A stretch of DNA of 64,000 bases from Acidobacteriota bacterium. Lineage in GTDB: Bacteria; Acidobacteriota; Terriglobia; Acidiferrales; UBA7541. Both the position numbers and the translations under genes were made by a program. The first letter of the stretch is position 1. Each line of letters starts with the position of its first letter. A model generated the notes under the pieces. That model had not been told where the DNA came from and did no database searches. It saw nothing but the letters and a program-made list of their open reading frames with translations. This document shows, one piece after another, positions 46,022 to 56,418 of this stretch. The DNA is taken from the NCBI GenBank assembly GCA_013289835.1, contig JABCZG010000004.1, forward strand, positions 186,001 to 250,000, given 5' to 3'.

Positions 46022-48679
46022 TTACTGTTCGCGGAGCAGGGTTGCCGGATCGAGGTACAAAGCGCGCCGGACGGGACCGGCGACGGAAAGTGATCCGGTG
46101 AGCAGCAGCGTGAGCGCAACGGCAGCAAGCACGAAGGGATCCTGCGCTGTAGCCTGGTAGACGACCGCCGAGAGGACGCGGCTGGCGGCCATACCGAGCA
46201 GCAAGCCAATAGCCGAACCGCTGGCGAGCAGGATCAGCATGCGGCCGAGCGCTGCGGAGAGAATCTGCTTGGCCTGCGCACCAAGAGCGACACGGATGCT
46301 GAGTTCGCGCAGCCGTTTGCTGACCGTGTACGAGGCGAGGCCAAAGGTGCCGGCGATCGAAAGCAAGAGTCCAAACGCGCCAAAGACGCCGAGGGCAACG
46401 GTAGCCACCTGGATGGGAAAGAAACTCAGTCCAAGCTGGGTGTTCCAGGGGCTCAGCTCGCGAATCGGAACGGAGCTGTCCAGATTGCGAATCACCTCGC
46501 GAATGGCGGCTACCATATCGGCGGTATCGCGCCGGGTCCGGACAACAAGGGCTGTGCTGGTGTTATCTTGCTGCGAGATCGGGAAGAACGCTGCAGGTTC
46601 CGGGTCTTCACTGAGCGTAAAAAATTTTCCATCTCCGATGATGCCTACGATCTGAATGGAGACACCGTCGCCATTCTTAAAATAGCGTCCGACGGCCTGC
46701 TCCGAGTGGAACAGCTGCCGGGCGAATTCCTGATTGACGATGGCCACTCGCGGAGTGTTCGGCGTATCGGCAAAGCTAAGATCGCGCCCGGCAAGCAGCG
46801 GCGTGCCAGCAGCGGCCAAATATCCGGGTGAGGCGTCGTAAGTGTAGGCTTCAAACGCCCGGTTTGAAGATCTGAAATCGCTACTTTCTTGAGAGAAGAC
46901 CGCCGACACCGCGGCGTCGCCGGAGAGGGGCGTGGAATTCGCATAACCTGCTACTTCCACTCCGGGAATCTGCGAGACCCGTTCCAGGAGCTGGCGCTGG
47001 AAATGGTCGGCGGCCGCGCCACCTTTATAGCCCGCCTGGTTCAGATCGAATTGGGTGAGCAAAGCATTCTTCGGATTGAAACCCAGATCCATGGTGAGTG
47101 CTTTGCCGAGACCACGCAAGGAGACAAACGCAGCGGTGACGGTGACGCAGCAGAGCGCGATCTGTGCGGCCAACAACACATCGCGAAGCGCCCAGCGGCG
47201 TCCCGCGGAAGATAGGCTTCCGCCGCTCTTGATCGATTCATTCGGATCCGTCTTGAAAATCTGCCGCAGCGGCATCACTCCGAAGAGAATGCCGGCGAAC
47301 GTGGAGATAAGAAACGCGATCAGGATCAACGATGGCTGCGGCAATGCGAAATAAAACTTGAGAGGATATCGGGTGGGCGGATGCCAACCGGCCAGGCCGG
47401 TGAGGGCCGTCCACGCCAGCATGCACGCGCAAGCGCCGCCGAAGATCGAAATGACGAAGGCTTCAGTAAGGACCTGGCGAAGGATGCGCCAGCGGCTCGA
47501 ACCGATGGCCAAGCGGATGGCAATCTCTCGCGCGCGGTCTGCGGTACGCGCCGCGAACAAGCTGCCGAGGTTGGCGCACGCGGCCAGCAACACGATGCCT
47601 GCCAGCACCATCACACCAGCCAGAAAGCCGCGCGCCGGACCGCCGATGAAGTCGCCTACCAGACCGGGACGGGCAAGCTTCAAAGCCAATCCCTCTTCGT
47701 CCTTCGGATATTGCCGGGCAATGGCAGCAGTGATGGTGTTCAATTCCGCCTCGACCTGGGGCATGGTGACCCCGTCCTTGATGCGCACGATCGAAAAGAG
47801 ATTCCTGTAGCTCCGTGACGTGAGCCAGTCGAACCCATCTATGGACGCCTCGTTAGCCATGGGAATGAAAATGTCGGTCTGGGCAATTTTTTCGGTGCCG
47901 TAGAAACCTTCCTGCGTGACTCCGACGATGGTGTACGGATGTTTGTCAATACGGATGGTGGTTCCCACAATGTTGGGGTCCGCGCCAAAATCACTTTTCC
48001 AGGCCGACCAGGAAATCACGGCAGCCTCGGAGGCTCCAGGATGATCGTCATCGGCACGCCCCAGCAGGCGCCCGAGGAACGGCTTGATGCCGACAGCCTC
48101 GAAGTACTGCCCGCTCACTTCGGTTCCCCAGACGGGCCGGGTGACGCCATTGGCTTCCAAGCCGAAATCCTGGATCTCAAACGCGGCCACGGCGGAAAAC
48201 GCAGTGTTGGCATCGCGCACATCGCGGACTTCCGGATAGGAAAGAAAGGGGCCGCCGTGTTTGGGCTGAAGCGTCATCACCTGGTCGGCGTGAGGCACAT
48301 CCAGTGTCCGCAGAACTAATGCCTGCACAACGCCGAACACGATCACATTGGCGGCGATGCCGAGCGCCAGGATCAGAATCGCGGTGAGGGCGAAACCGGG
48401 AGAGCGGCGCAGTTGGCGAAGCGCGAATCGCAGGTCCTGGAATAGAGAATCGAAAAAGGCGCCTGCGCGCGAATCTCGCACTTGCTCTTTGACTTGCTCG
48501 ACGCCGCCGAGTTCGATGCGCGCGGCGCGGCGCGCTTCGTGAGGCGGCATGCCCGCGCGAATGTTTTCCGCGATCAACAGTTCGAGGTGGGAGTGAAGCT
48601 CCTGATCGAGGTCCGCCTCCACGTCCCGATGCCGAAAGAGATTCCGCAGGAAACTTCGCGCTTTCACAAAGAGCCGCAT
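46022..48679 (-). CDS. MacB/FtsX-type orphan permease with N-terminal extension (ADOP)
   Basis: An 885-residue protein. The first ~80 residues form the ADOP-specific helical extension ('RHRDVEADLDQELHSHLELLIAEN', 'EARRAARIELGGVEQVKEQVRD'), then two MacB_PCD-FtsX units. 'DRAREIAIRLAIGSSRWRILRQVLTEAF' marks the first FtsX part and '[26 protein letters not shown]' the second, and the protein ends 'LDPATLLREQ'. It is 13 bases downstream of a PadR gene on the same strand; that pairing is the standard acidobacterial arrangement. Substrate unknown. The ATPase is elsewhere or absent. Confidence 0.94.
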   Translation of the reverse strand: MRLFVKARSFLRNLFRHRDVEADLDQELHSHLELLIAENIRAGMPPHEARRAARIELGGVEQVKEQVRDSRAGAFFDSLFQDLRFALRQLRRSPGFALTAILILALGIAANVIVFGVVQALVLRTLDVPHADQVMTLQPKHGGPFLSYPEVRDVRDANTAFSAVAAFEIQDFGLEANGVTRPVWGTEVSGQYFEAVGIKPFLGRLLGRADDDHPGASEAAVISWSAWKSDFGADPNIVGTTIRIDKHPYTIVGVTQEGFYGTEKIAQTDIFIPMANEASIDGFDWLTSRSYRNLFSIVRIKDGVTMPQVEAELNTITAAIARQYPKDEEGLALKLARPGLVGDFIGGPARGFLAGVMVLAGIVLLAACANLGSLFAARTADRAREIAIRLAIGSSRWRILRQVLTEAFVISIFGGACACMLAWTALTGLAGWHPPTRYPLKFYFALPQPSLILIAFLISTFAGILFGVMPLRQIFKTDPNESIKSGGSLSSAGRRWALRDVLLAAQIALCCVTVTAAFVSLRGLGKALTMDLGFNPKNALLTQFDLNQAGYKGGAAADHFQRQLLERVSQIPGVEVAGYANSTPLSGDAAVSAVFSQESSDFRSSNRAFEAYTYDASPGYLAAAGTPLLAGRDLSFADTPNTPRVAIVNQEFARQLFHSEQAVGRYFKNGDGVSIQIVGIIGDGKFFTLSEDPEPAAFFPISQQDNTSTALVVRTRRDTADMVAAIREVIRNLDSSVPIRELSPWNTQLGLSFFPIQVATVALGVFGAFGLLLSIAGTFGLASYTVSKRLRELSIRVALGAQAKQILSAALGRMLILLASGSAIGLLLGMAASRVLSAVVYQATAQDPFVLAAVALTLLLTGSLSVAGPVRRALYLDPATLLREQ

Positions 48680-48692
48680 GGTGAATACCTCG

Positions 48693-49025
48693 CTACGATG
48701 CTTCCAAGGCTTGCGCGATGGCCAAGGAAATGCGGCCCCAGCGCTTGGTTTCGGCTTCGAGTTGTTTACGGCCCGGCTTGGTCAAGCGGTAGTATTTCGC
48801 GCGGCGATTGTTTTCCGAATCTCCCCAGAATGCGGAGATCCAGCCCTCTTCCTCCATGCGATGCAATGCGGGAAAAAGCGAGCCGGGCTTGACGTCAAAC
48901 GTGCCGCCCGAGATCTGTTGGATGCGGCGCGAGATTCCCAGACCGTGCATCTCGCCGGCGATCAGCGATTTCAAGATCAGCAGGTCCAAGGTGCCTTGTA
49001 AAAGACTGGTCTGCTCAGAGCCCAA
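48693..49025 (-). CDS. PadR-family transcription regulator
   Basis: A 110-residue winged-helix protein starting at TTG with GGAGG six bases upstream. It has 'LLQGTLDLLILKSLIAGEMHGLGISRRIQQISGG' and 'VKPGSLFPALHRMEEEGWISAFWGDSENNRRAKYYRLTKPGRKQL', the PadR fold with a short C-terminal helix. It probably represses or senses a ligand for the orphan permease gene 13 bases downstream. A small or hydrophobic ligand is likely by family, but is not shown here. Confidence 0.93.
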   Translation of the reverse strand: MGSEQTSLLQGTLDLLILKSLIAGEMHGLGISRRIQQISGGTFDVKPGSLFPALHRMEEEGWISAFWGDSENNRRAKYYRLTKPGRKQLEAETKRWGRISLAIAQALEAS

Positions 49026-49193
49026 CGTGTACCTCCTATCGGCTTTCTATAGGGAGGATAGGGGGCTACGTATAGAATGTCAATAGGAAAAGAGCGGGGG
49101 GCCGCCGACGAGTCGCTCGGCCATCAGAAAAGCAGGGCCGACAACAAATGTGAGCTGCTGGAATAGACTAGGCAGGGCGCGAGGTGACTGCGC

Positions 49194-49568
49194 ATGAGTG
49201 ATGAGCGAGCTGCATTTAAATCGTGGCTAGATGCTTACGGCAAGGCGTGGGAGAGCCGTGATGCGGAAGCGGCCTCGGCGCTCTACGCGGAGAACAGCAC
49301 CTACCAGGTCACGCCATTTGTCGAACCGATGCGCGGCCGGAAAGCTATTTTCGAGTATTGGTCGAACGTGGCGCGAACCGAAGAGAACGTTAAATTTGGA
49401 CACGAGATCCTGGTTGCGAATCGCGAGCTGAATATTGCCAGATGGTCGGCATTTGTAATTGTGCCGCAGGGTTTGAAAACCAAACTGGATGGAGTCTTTG
49501 TGATTTCTCTGGATAGTCAGGGGCTCTGCACATCGCTCCGAGAGTGGTGGCACAAACAGCAGGATTGA
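49194..49568 (+). CDS. NTF2/SnoaL-like protein
   Basis: A 124-residue protein with the cone-like NTF2 fold signature: 'SWLDAYGKAWESRDAEAASALYAENSTYQVTPF' then 'RGRKAIFEYWSNV', and 'WSAFVIVPQGLKTKLDGVFVISLDSQGLCTSLREWW'. Such proteins are ligand-binding or small enzyme domains, often isomerases or cyclases. GAGGTGA precedes the ATG. The specific role is unknown. Confidence 0.85.
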   Translation: MSDERAAFKSWLDAYGKAWESRDAEAASALYAENSTYQVTPFVEPMRGRKAIFEYWSNVARTEENVKFGHEILVANRELNIARWSAFVIVPQGLKTKLDGVFVISLDSQGLCTSLREWWHKQQD

Positions 49569-49680
49569 AGGTGTTGCCTTCGGAGACCAATCCACAACTT
49601 ATTCCTGAGACCGCTTGGCGGTGCGGATAGCCCGGAGTTCATTAATGCCGCGAGCGTATATGACGAGGCTGCGGCAAGAG

Positions 49681-51588
49681 TTAGCTGTGCAGCAGTTCTC
49701 CGATGGCGCGCCAGGCTTGATCGATGGCCACGTCGGTGTAAGCGCTGGCGCCGGCGTCGGAATTCGCGATGGCAATCTTGCCAAAAATCTTGCGCCCGAC
49801 GACCCAGGGCTTCTCTTCTTCTTTCCAATCGGGATCGAAGAGCGGATTCGGCGTGAACGCGTAGCCGTGCGCCCAACGATTGACGGTGATCCCCTCGATG
49901 TCCTTGGCGGGATCGAATCCCGCGCCACCGAGCATGCGCGCCAATTGGTCGCGGATGTTTCTTTCGAATTTTGAAAAGGGCGTCTGCATCAACTCGGCGC
50001 GTCCGGCGCGGTTTTGCTCGCGTTGAGGTAGGCCGGGCTTACAAGGAGTTCGCAACATGAAGAGGACGGCTGGCTCGTCGGGCTTACTTGGAAATTGGTA
50101 CTGCCCGAGGCTTACGGGGAAATCCAGCGCGGTGTAGGTGTGATATCCGCCGGGAGCTACGATGTGATGGACGTTCAGCTTTGCGAAGGAGGTCCAATTG
50201 CGCAGCGCAACATGCGTGTACACCAGCGGCATTTTCACTAAATAGGACAGAGCTTCTTTTTGTTTCTCCGGGAGTTCAGGACAAATGTAAGGAATCATCC
50301 CGTTGTAGCAGGCCAGGACACAATTTTTCGCCGAAACCGTTTGCGCCTTACCGCCGCGCACGTAGGCGATTTGCACTTCTTTCGTTACGCCGGTGTGCTG
50401 CACGTGAACGGCGGTGCTGTTCAGACGGATGCGCACGGGAGCGGCCGCCTGGTCGAGCTTGCTGTAATCGGCTCTTGCGGTGACGACATCTTCCATCGTC
50501 GAGCCGGAAACCGCCTCGGGGATAAGGGAGCGCACCAGCAGGCGGGCGACGGAAGCATTGCCGTCCGGGAAATGAAAGATGTAGGGCTCTTCCTTCGCTG
50601 GCGTCGGCAATCCCAAGCTTTGAAACCCCGCGTAGGTGAATGAGCCGTAATCGTCGAACCCTTCATAGCAGTACATCGCCGGCACGGATTCGATGCCGAT
50701 GCAGAAAAGATCGTGGGGAAACGTCTGGAAAAAGGGCAGGGCTTCCGGGGTGAGCTTGCAGTGCTTCGTCAGGAATTCCGCGTAGCTGATTTTCGTCAGC
50801 AGGGCAATTTTTTCTTCCAGTGACATTCCAGCGAGATAATCTTTTTTCTCGGTGTAGACGCGCGCGATGTCTTTGCGCGCCGCTTCCGAGAGCGGCGCCT
50901 TGGCCAGAAATTCCGGCCAGGGCGTGGTGTTCATGCCGGTGATCAGGCGGTCCTCGCCAAACGTTTCTTTGTCGAAGAACGCCGCCGTCCCCATCTTGGA
51001 ATAGAGTTTCTGGTCGTAGGCTTTGTAAAACTTCTCCGTCTGGACGCCAATCTCCTGAAGCAGCGCGATGGCCACGTCGCTGTATTTTCCCGGGCTCTCG
51101 ATGGACTGCGTCCCGCCGTTGCTCAGCACCATGCGGCCGCCGGCGCGAAACTCGTTGCGCTTGGCGTGGCCGCCAAAATCGTCGTGATTATCGAGAATTA
51201 GAATGCGCGCGTCTTTGCCGGTACTCTTGCGAAAGAAATAGGCGGCTGCCAACCCGCTGATGCCACCACCGACGACGACAAGATCGTATTTCTCGCGCGT
51301 GTCAACGGCGTCGCCGAAAGAGTCCGGGCCTTCTCCATCGCGCAGACGGTGCGCGAAGGTGAAAGTGCCATCGTGATTGCCGCGCATGCCCATGCGCGCT
51401 GGTGGGTAGTAATCGGGCGCTTTTTCTGGGGCGAATTCATCGAGGGCGGCAGCCGCAAGCAGTGTATCCGACGCGATCGCCCCTCCAACGAAGGTGCCAC
51501 CGATGCCGACGGCTACGCCGTTGAGAAAATCGCGTCGCGTGATTTCGCGGTCCATACCCAATTCTTTGTCTTTTTTCGATTCGGCCAT
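49681..51588 (-). CDS. Tat-exported FAD/NAD(P)-binding oxidoreductase
   Basis: A 635-residue protein with a Tat signal (ITRRDFLNG, then a hydrophobic stretch to about 48). The FAD-binding Rossmann motif is '[19 protein letters not shown]' (about 102-120), followed by 'GGHAKRNEF'. The C-terminus '[61 protein letters not shown]' is the typical flavin end of phytoene-dehydrogenase/amine-oxidase-like proteins. It probably acts in the periplasm on an unknown substrate. Tat export fits a protein that binds its FAD before export. Confidence 0.9.
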   Translation of the reverse strand: MAESKKDKELGMDREITRRDFLNGVAVGIGGTFVGGAIASDTLLAAAALDEFAPEKAPDYYPPARMGMRGNHDGTFTFAHRLRDGEGPDSFGDAVDTREKYDLVVVGGGISGLAAAYFFRKSTGKDARILILDNHDDFGGHAKRNEFRAGGRMVLSNGGTQSIESPGKYSDVAIALLQEIGVQTEKFYKAYDQKLYSKMGTAAFFDKETFGEDRLITGMNTTPWPEFLAKAPLSEAARKDIARVYTEKKDYLAGMSLEEKIALLTKISYAEFLTKHCKLTPEALPFFQTFPHDLFCIGIESVPAMYCYEGFDDYGSFTYAGFQSLGLPTPAKEEPYIFHFPDGNASVARLLVRSLIPEAVSGSTMEDVVTARADYSKLDQAAAPVRIRLNSTAVHVQHTGVTKEVQIAYVRGGKAQTVSAKNCVLACYNGMIPYICPELPEKQKEALSYLVKMPLVYTHVALRNWTSFAKLNVHHIVAPGGYHTYTALDFPVSLGQYQFPSKPDEPAVLFMLRTPCKPGLPQREQNRAGRAELMQTPFSKFERNIRDQLARMLGGAGFDPAKDIEGITVNRWAHGYAFTPNPLFDPDWKEEEKPWVVGRKIFGKIAIANSDAGASAYTDVAIDQAWRAIGELLHS

Positions 51589-51688
51589 CGCGGATGCTTC
51601 ACCTCACTGTCAAACGGGCAAGTATAACTTGAGCTGCTTCCAAAGACGCAGGCGCTGTCGAGAATGAAGTGCTATGCGGTATCAGATG

Positions 51689-52529
51689 TTAAGGAAGTGA
51701 CGCAGCGCCGGGAAGCACGAAAGGCATATTGCGGTCGGCGTTTAATTGCACGGTCTTTGGAATATCAATGCGATCGAGCGGCACGCTATTTTCGCCACCG
51801 TAGGTCGTCACGTAATACAAGCGGCCATCGTCAACCCAATAGCGGGTCAGGCCGTACATCGAACCATCCCTTAGTTGGAGCAGGATGACTGGCGCTTCCG
51901 GTGTCACGGGAGCGTCAGAGGACGTTTCCTTGTCTTCAGCCGGAACAGGAGTGCTGCTTTCAAAAGATTCACCGACAGAATCCGTGGCCGGCGAAAAATC
52001 CATCGGCACGGATGCCGCACTCAAATCGCCAGCGGCTATAAAAGAATTGGACCCGAGATACCCGGCGACGAATCCTCCGGCGAGAAAGGAATCGAAGAAA
52101 AAGGGATCGCCAAAGCAATTGAAATCACCGCGAAACAAAAAGGTGTGCCGGGAAAAGCCAAACGAACCACAAAAGCCGGAGACGAACCGCCGATTCGGAT
52201 GCAACGCAAATCGCGGCGTTAAGCCGGGGATAAAAACGGCGGGAGCGGGATGAGGGCGCTGCCGATTCGGAGCGATTGCGCTAGTCAAAAGAGCAGCATC
52301 GACGGTTATCAGGAGTCTTCGGGACCTGCGAGTCCTTGCCTCCGGAGTGATGGCCAAAAATGTGGCCGAAGAAATGGCCTGCGGTGTGACCTCCGGAATG
52401 CCCGGAGGCCCCTCTTCCACCGGAATGGCCGCCGGAGTGACCACCACCGCCGCCGTGTCCAGCATAAACAGAAGTGGAAGCAAAAAGTGCAAGGAGAACA
52501 ACAAGTGGAAAACGGGGCCGGTAGTTCAT
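51689..52529 (-). pseudogene. Frameshifted secreted Gly/His-rich protein
   Basis: The start at ATG 52529 gives a signal peptide ('MNYRPRFPLVVLLALFASTSVYA') and a Gly/His/Ser-rich repeat ('GHGGGGGHSGGHSGGRG'). It stops early at 52281. The other frame, open from 52504 to 51689, carries the expected remainder: Phe/Gly-rich blocks ('GFCGSFGFSRHTFLF', 'FNCFGDPFFFDSF') and a C-terminal 'LLQLRDGSMYGLTRYWVDDGRLYYVTTYGGENSVPLDRIDIPKTVQLNAD'. The halves join near 52300 with a single-base shift. A sequencing error is possible. The 51689-52504 frame alone starts poorly. Surface-protein role only inferred. Confidence 0.65.
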
Positions 52530-52642
52530 GGCAATTTCTCTGCTCACTGCTAGCCTACTCCTCATGGATGTGGCTTGTCATCCGAGGGTTGGCTGAGCAA
52601 AGGGTGCGCTCTGCGCCGAGTGGGGATGGATCTGAGGAAGGA

Positions 52643-53341
52643 TTACCTGTAGCTGGCCACGATTTCGCCATTCTGGATGCGCAGGTCGGAAATCTCGGAA
52701 GGCAGCTTCAATTTGTCGCGGTTCTCGGGCGAATCCATCATGCGCTGCACGGCGGATTCAAGAGCGGACTGCGGAATGGGAAACGCGCCGATCTGGCCGC
52801 TGACCGGCTCAAAGCGCAAGTAACCGTTCTGCGCGCCCAATCGGCCCTCGAGCTGAAGCGTCATGTCTTTTCCGTGGACATCGAAAACCACGTAGGCTTT
52901 GACGCGGTCGTCGATCAGCTGGACCTTGAAGTCCCGCACGTTCGAACGCATTTGCTCGACTTCCTGAGGCGTGGGCGCTGAATTTGGAGATTGTTGCGCC
53001 CCTCCTGCCGGAGCGGCGTTCGTGCTGACATTGCCTTTCAAATCCAAGTGGGACGAGAGATACGAATTTAATTCGGTTTCGTCCAGGTGCAGAGTCGCGG
53101 GCTGGCCATTGGCAACCGATTGTTCGACCTGTTGGAATTTTTCTTCGACGCGCGCGGCGGCCTGCGGGCTGGTTTCCACCAGAGGTGGCGGCGATTTATG
53201 GAACAGCAGGATGAGCGAGATCAGAGCAAAGGCGTAGGTCGTCCAGCGCACAATTCGAAAGATGAGCTTCCACGGACGCGGCTGCGCGGGATTCGCGTGA
53301 GCGAATTCATTCGGCTCAGCAGGGGGAATTGTGGCGTTCAC
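52643..53341 (-). CDS. Membrane-anchored protein, LmeA/AsmA-like fold suspected
   Basis: A 232-residue protein starting at GTG. One TM helix lies near 29-47 ('IVRWTTYAFALISLILLF'), followed by a Pro-rich linker and an extracytoplasmic domain with beta strands, for example 'DFKVQLIDDRVKAYVVFDVHGKDMTLQLEGRLGAQNGYLRFEP' and 'LKLPSEISDLRIQNGEIVASY'. This layout is similar to lipid-binding LmeA-like proteins. The SD is weak. Function unknown. Confidence 0.7.
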   Translation of the reverse strand: MNATIPPAEPNEFAHANPAQPRPWKLIFRIVRWTTYAFALISLILLFHKSPPPLVETSPQAAARVEEKFQQVEQSVANGQPATLHLDETELNSYLSSHLDLKGNVSTNAAPAGGAQQSPNSAPTPQEVEQMRSNVRDFKVQLIDDRVKAYVVFDVHGKDMTLQLEGRLGAQNGYLRFEPVSGQIGAFPIPQSALESAVQRMMDSPENRDKLKLPSEISDLRIQNGEIVASYR

Positions 53342-53578
53342 GATTCCATTCTCGAACAGCCCTTGTCCGGCTCGCGGACGAATTCAGGGCCGCTTTCGCT
53401 CTATCTCTGAACCGTAGACCTCCGAAGCGTTTGCGACAAGGGAACCGCGCGTTTAGGGGGCGAATGCGGCACCTGTTCGCAGGGGCGAGGGCCGGCGGAC
53501 TGCGACCGCGTTGCGGCAGCCAACCGGAAAGCGGCGCGGTTCTTTACACTCGATGTATGATTCCCTTGCGGGTCGCCA

Positions 53579-54355
53579 ATGGTTCCACTCTTAAGCGAAC
53601 AGACAGCAGTGATAACCGGAGCGGGAAGCGCCGAAGGGATTGGCTTCGCGGTCGCGCGGCGATTGCATGCGGCGGGCGTGCGCGTCGTGATCACGTCGAC
53701 GACGGACCGCATTCATCTGCGTGCGCGCGAACTGGATACGGGCGGTGAGGCGGTGCTGTCTTTCATCGCGGATCTCACCGTGGAGACGGACGTGCAACGG
53801 TTTGTAGATTCCGTGCTCTCGCGCGTGGGACGGATCGATATTCTGGTGAACAACGCAGGGATGGCGCAAACGGGCCGGCCCACGGAAAGCAAGCCGCTGC
53901 GGGAAACCTCTTTCGCGGAATGGCAAAATCAGATCTCGATTACGCTACATACAGCGTTTCGAATGACGCGCGCTGTTTTGCCGGGAATGACGCAGCAGAA
54001 ATACGGGCGGATCGTAAACGTCACTTCGGTGACAGGGCCGCTGGTGAGCAACCCGGGTTCCGCCGCGTATGGCGCGGCGAAAGCAGCAATGGATGGAATG
54101 ATGCGCGCGGTGGCGATTGAAACGGCGCCCGACGGCATCACCATTAACGGCGTGGCCCCCGGGTGGATTTCGACGGCGTCTTCAACGGAGTCGGAAAAGA
54201 TCGCCGGGCTACATACCCCGCTTGGCCGCGGCGGAACGCCGGATGAGGTGGCGGCGGCCGTTTGCTTCCTCGCTTCGCCGGAGGCGTCCTACATTACCGG
54301 CCAAGTTCTAGTCGTTGATGGCGGCAACATCCTGCAAGAGAACAAAGGCGCCTGA
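53579..54355 (+). CDS. SDR-family oxidoreductase
   Basis: A 258-residue classical short-chain dehydrogenase. The cofactor-binding motif is 'TGAGSAEGIGFAVA', slightly longer than the usual TGxxxGIG, followed by the structural 'NNAG' and the catalytic Ser ('VTSVTG') and Tyr-xxx-Lys ('YGAAKAA'). The C-terminal 'SPEASYITGQVLVVDGGN' is standard. It is related to 3-oxoacyl-ACP reductases (FabG-like), but substrate preference is not evident. The insertion in the Gly motif may affect NADP preference. Confidence 0.92.
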   Translation: MVPLLSEQTAVITGAGSAEGIGFAVARRLHAAGVRVVITSTTDRIHLRARELDTGGEAVLSFIADLTVETDVQRFVDSVLSRVGRIDILVNNAGMAQTGRPTESKPLRETSFAEWQNQISITLHTAFRMTRAVLPGMTQQKYGRIVNVTSVTGPLVSNPGSAAYGAAKAAMDGMMRAVAIETAPDGITINGVAPGWISTASSTESEKIAGLHTPLGRGGTPDEVAAAVCFLASPEASYITGQVLVVDGGNILQENKGA

Positions 54356-54560
54356 GTCCGCCGCTCGTGAGTACGAGACTAATAGCAGTCCCTGCAAAAG
54401 TTCCGCAATGTCTGCATCCGCGCTTACTCCCGCGAGCCGTGTGTGAACAAACCGCAATCAGGCATTCATCGGCGTGTAACACCGCTCTCGTATAAACCAC
54501 CCACCAAACGCCAGCGGCGCCCCGCTGTGCTGGCCCACTTCGCAACGAGACAGGAGCTCC

Positions 54561-56180
54561 ATGGCCACAGCCGCGACTACCACACCAGCGACAACCGTAT
54601 CGAGCAACCCTACCCTGCACGACAAATTTGCCAAGGGGCCCGGCTTGCTAGGGACATTGATTTTCGCCGTGGTGCTCATCGCCGGTCTCATCTATATCGG
54701 CATGAATCTTTCGAAGGACTTGGTTACGATGCAGGGCGGCTCAGCGCTGCCATACATCTTGCTGGGGGTCGCGCTGCTTGTGGCGTTGGGATTTGAGTTT
54801 GTAAACGGGTTCCATGACACCGCCAATGCCGTAGCGACGGTCATCTATACACATTCACTCGATCCGCATATTGCCGTGACCTGGTCGGGCTTCTGCAATT
54901 TCGCCGGTGTGGTCACCTCCACGGGAGCGGTGGCCTTTGGCATCGTATCCCTCCTGCCGGTCGAGCTCATTCTGCAAGTCGGAAGCGGGTCAGGGTTTGC
55001 CATGGTGTTCGCCTTGCTGATTGCCGCGATCATCTGGAATCTCGGGACCTGGGCGTTCGGGCTTCCGGCCTCCAGCTCGCACACGCTCATTGGCTCCATC
55101 ATCGGCGTGGGCATTGCCAACCAATTGATGAATGCGAGGTCCGGGACCAGCGGCGTGGACTGGGCGCAGGCCGCCAACATCGGCAAGTCGCTGGTTCTCT
55201 CCCCAATCGTCGGGTTCGCGGTGGCAGCGCTCTTGCTATCCATCATGAAGCTGGCCATTAGCGATAAGCGCTTGTATGAAGCGCCCGTAGGCGACGCGCC
55301 TCCGCCCTTCTGGATTCGCGGTTTGCTGTTTCTGACCTGCACGGGAGTCAGCTTCTTCCACGGTTCGAACGACGGCCAAAAGGGCATGGGCTTAATCATG
55401 CTCATCCTGATCGGCACGGTGCCGACGACCTACGCTTTGAACCATGCTGTGACGGCCCGCGAGTCGCAGGACTTCATCGCCGTTTCGACGCAGGCGGCGA
55501 GCACTTTGGACAAGTATGTCGAGGCCAAAGCATCCATCGGCGACCCGCGCGAAGACGTGACCGAGTACATCCGCACGAAAGAGTTCAAGCCCAACACCAT
55601 GCTGGCAATGCGCGAGTTGGTGAACGGCATCGGCACGGAAATGGCCATCTTCAAGGAACTGGCCAAAGTCCCGAACGACCGCGTGCGCAACTTCCGGAAC
55701 GACATGTACCTGGCTAGCGAAGCACTGCGGCTGATGCAAAAGAGCGGCAAACCCGTTCTGGCCGCCGCGGACGTCGCGGTGCTGAAGAATTACAAGTCGC
55801 ACATTGACAAGGCCACGCGGTTCATTCCGCTCTGGGTAAAAGTGGCCGTCGCTCTGGCACTGGGTTTGGGAACCATGGTCGGATGGAAGCGCATCGTGGT
55901 GACCGTCGGCGAAAAGATCGGAAAGAACCACCTCACCTATGCTCAAGGCGCCGCGGCGGAAATCACCGCGATGGCCACCATCGGCGCAGCCGATATGTAT
56001 GGCCTCCCGGTGAGTACCACCCACGTCTTGTCTTCCGGCGTGGCGGGAACAATGATGGCAAATCATTCCGGCTTGCAATGGGGCACGGTGAGAAATCTCT
56101 TGATGGCCTGGGTGCTCACGCTGCCGGTGGCGATGATGCTGTCGGGCTTCCTGTTCTGGGGGTTCCGCAAAATTTTCTAG
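54561..56180 (+). CDS. pitA: PiT-family inorganic phosphate transporter
   Basis: A 539-residue protein with ten or more TM helices. The family signature 'GFEFVNGFHDTANAVATVIYTHSL' (usually GxxDxANxxGT) is in the N-terminal half, and its repeat 'FFHGSNDGQKGMGLIMLILIG' is near residue 260. Another conserved segment is 'GLPVSSTHVLSSGVAGTMMA'-like ('YGLPVSTTHVLSSGVAG'). A central soluble insert of ~110 residues lies between the halves. It should import phosphate with protons or metal ions. A terminator follows. Confidence 0.93.
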   Translation: MATAATTTPATTVSSNPTLHDKFAKGPGLLGTLIFAVVLIAGLIYIGMNLSKDLVTMQGGSALPYILLGVALLVALGFEFVNGFHDTANAVATVIYTHSLDPHIAVTWSGFCNFAGVVTSTGAVAFGIVSLLPVELILQVGSGSGFAMVFALLIAAIIWNLGTWAFGLPASSSHTLIGSIIGVGIANQLMNARSGTSGVDWAQAANIGKSLVLSPIVGFAVAALLLSIMKLAISDKRLYEAPVGDAPPPFWIRGLLFLTCTGVSFFHGSNDGQKGMGLIMLILIGTVPTTYALNHAVTARESQDFIAVSTQAASTLDKYVEAKASIGDPREDVTEYIRTKEFKPNTMLAMRELVNGIGTEMAIFKELAKVPNDRVRNFRNDMYLASEALRLMQKSGKPVLAAADVAVLKNYKSHIDKATRFIPLWVKVAVALALGLGTMVGWKRIVVTVGEKIGKNHLTYAQGAAAEITAMATIGAADMYGLPVSTTHVLSSGVAGTMMANHSGLQWGTVRNLLMAWVLTLPVAMMLSGFLFWGFRKIF

Positions 56181-56210
56181 GTCAATTGAATTCGGATTCA
56201 TGGTTCGAGA

Positions 56211-56248
56211 AACCCCAGGGTCCGCTGCCAGCGGGCCTTGGGGCTTTT
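56211..56248 (+). terminator. Terminator after the phosphate transporter
   Basis: AACCCCAGGG pairs imperfectly with CCTTGGGGCTT around an inner GCTGCCAGC hairpin and is followed by TTTTCATTT. It starts about 30 bases after the stop codon. Confidence 0.65.
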
Positions 56249-56418
56249 CATTTGACGACTATGCCGAGCCTGTGGTTTAGATGCCAAGCAGCAGAAGTGA
56301 TCGCGGATGACGCAAGCGGGACGACGATGCGCGCCCGCGGCCAGGAAGCGCTGTTCTCGACGCGTTATTTTGTGGGCCGCACGGGCGTACTTGCGGCAGG
56401 CTGTTCGGGAGTCCTCTC

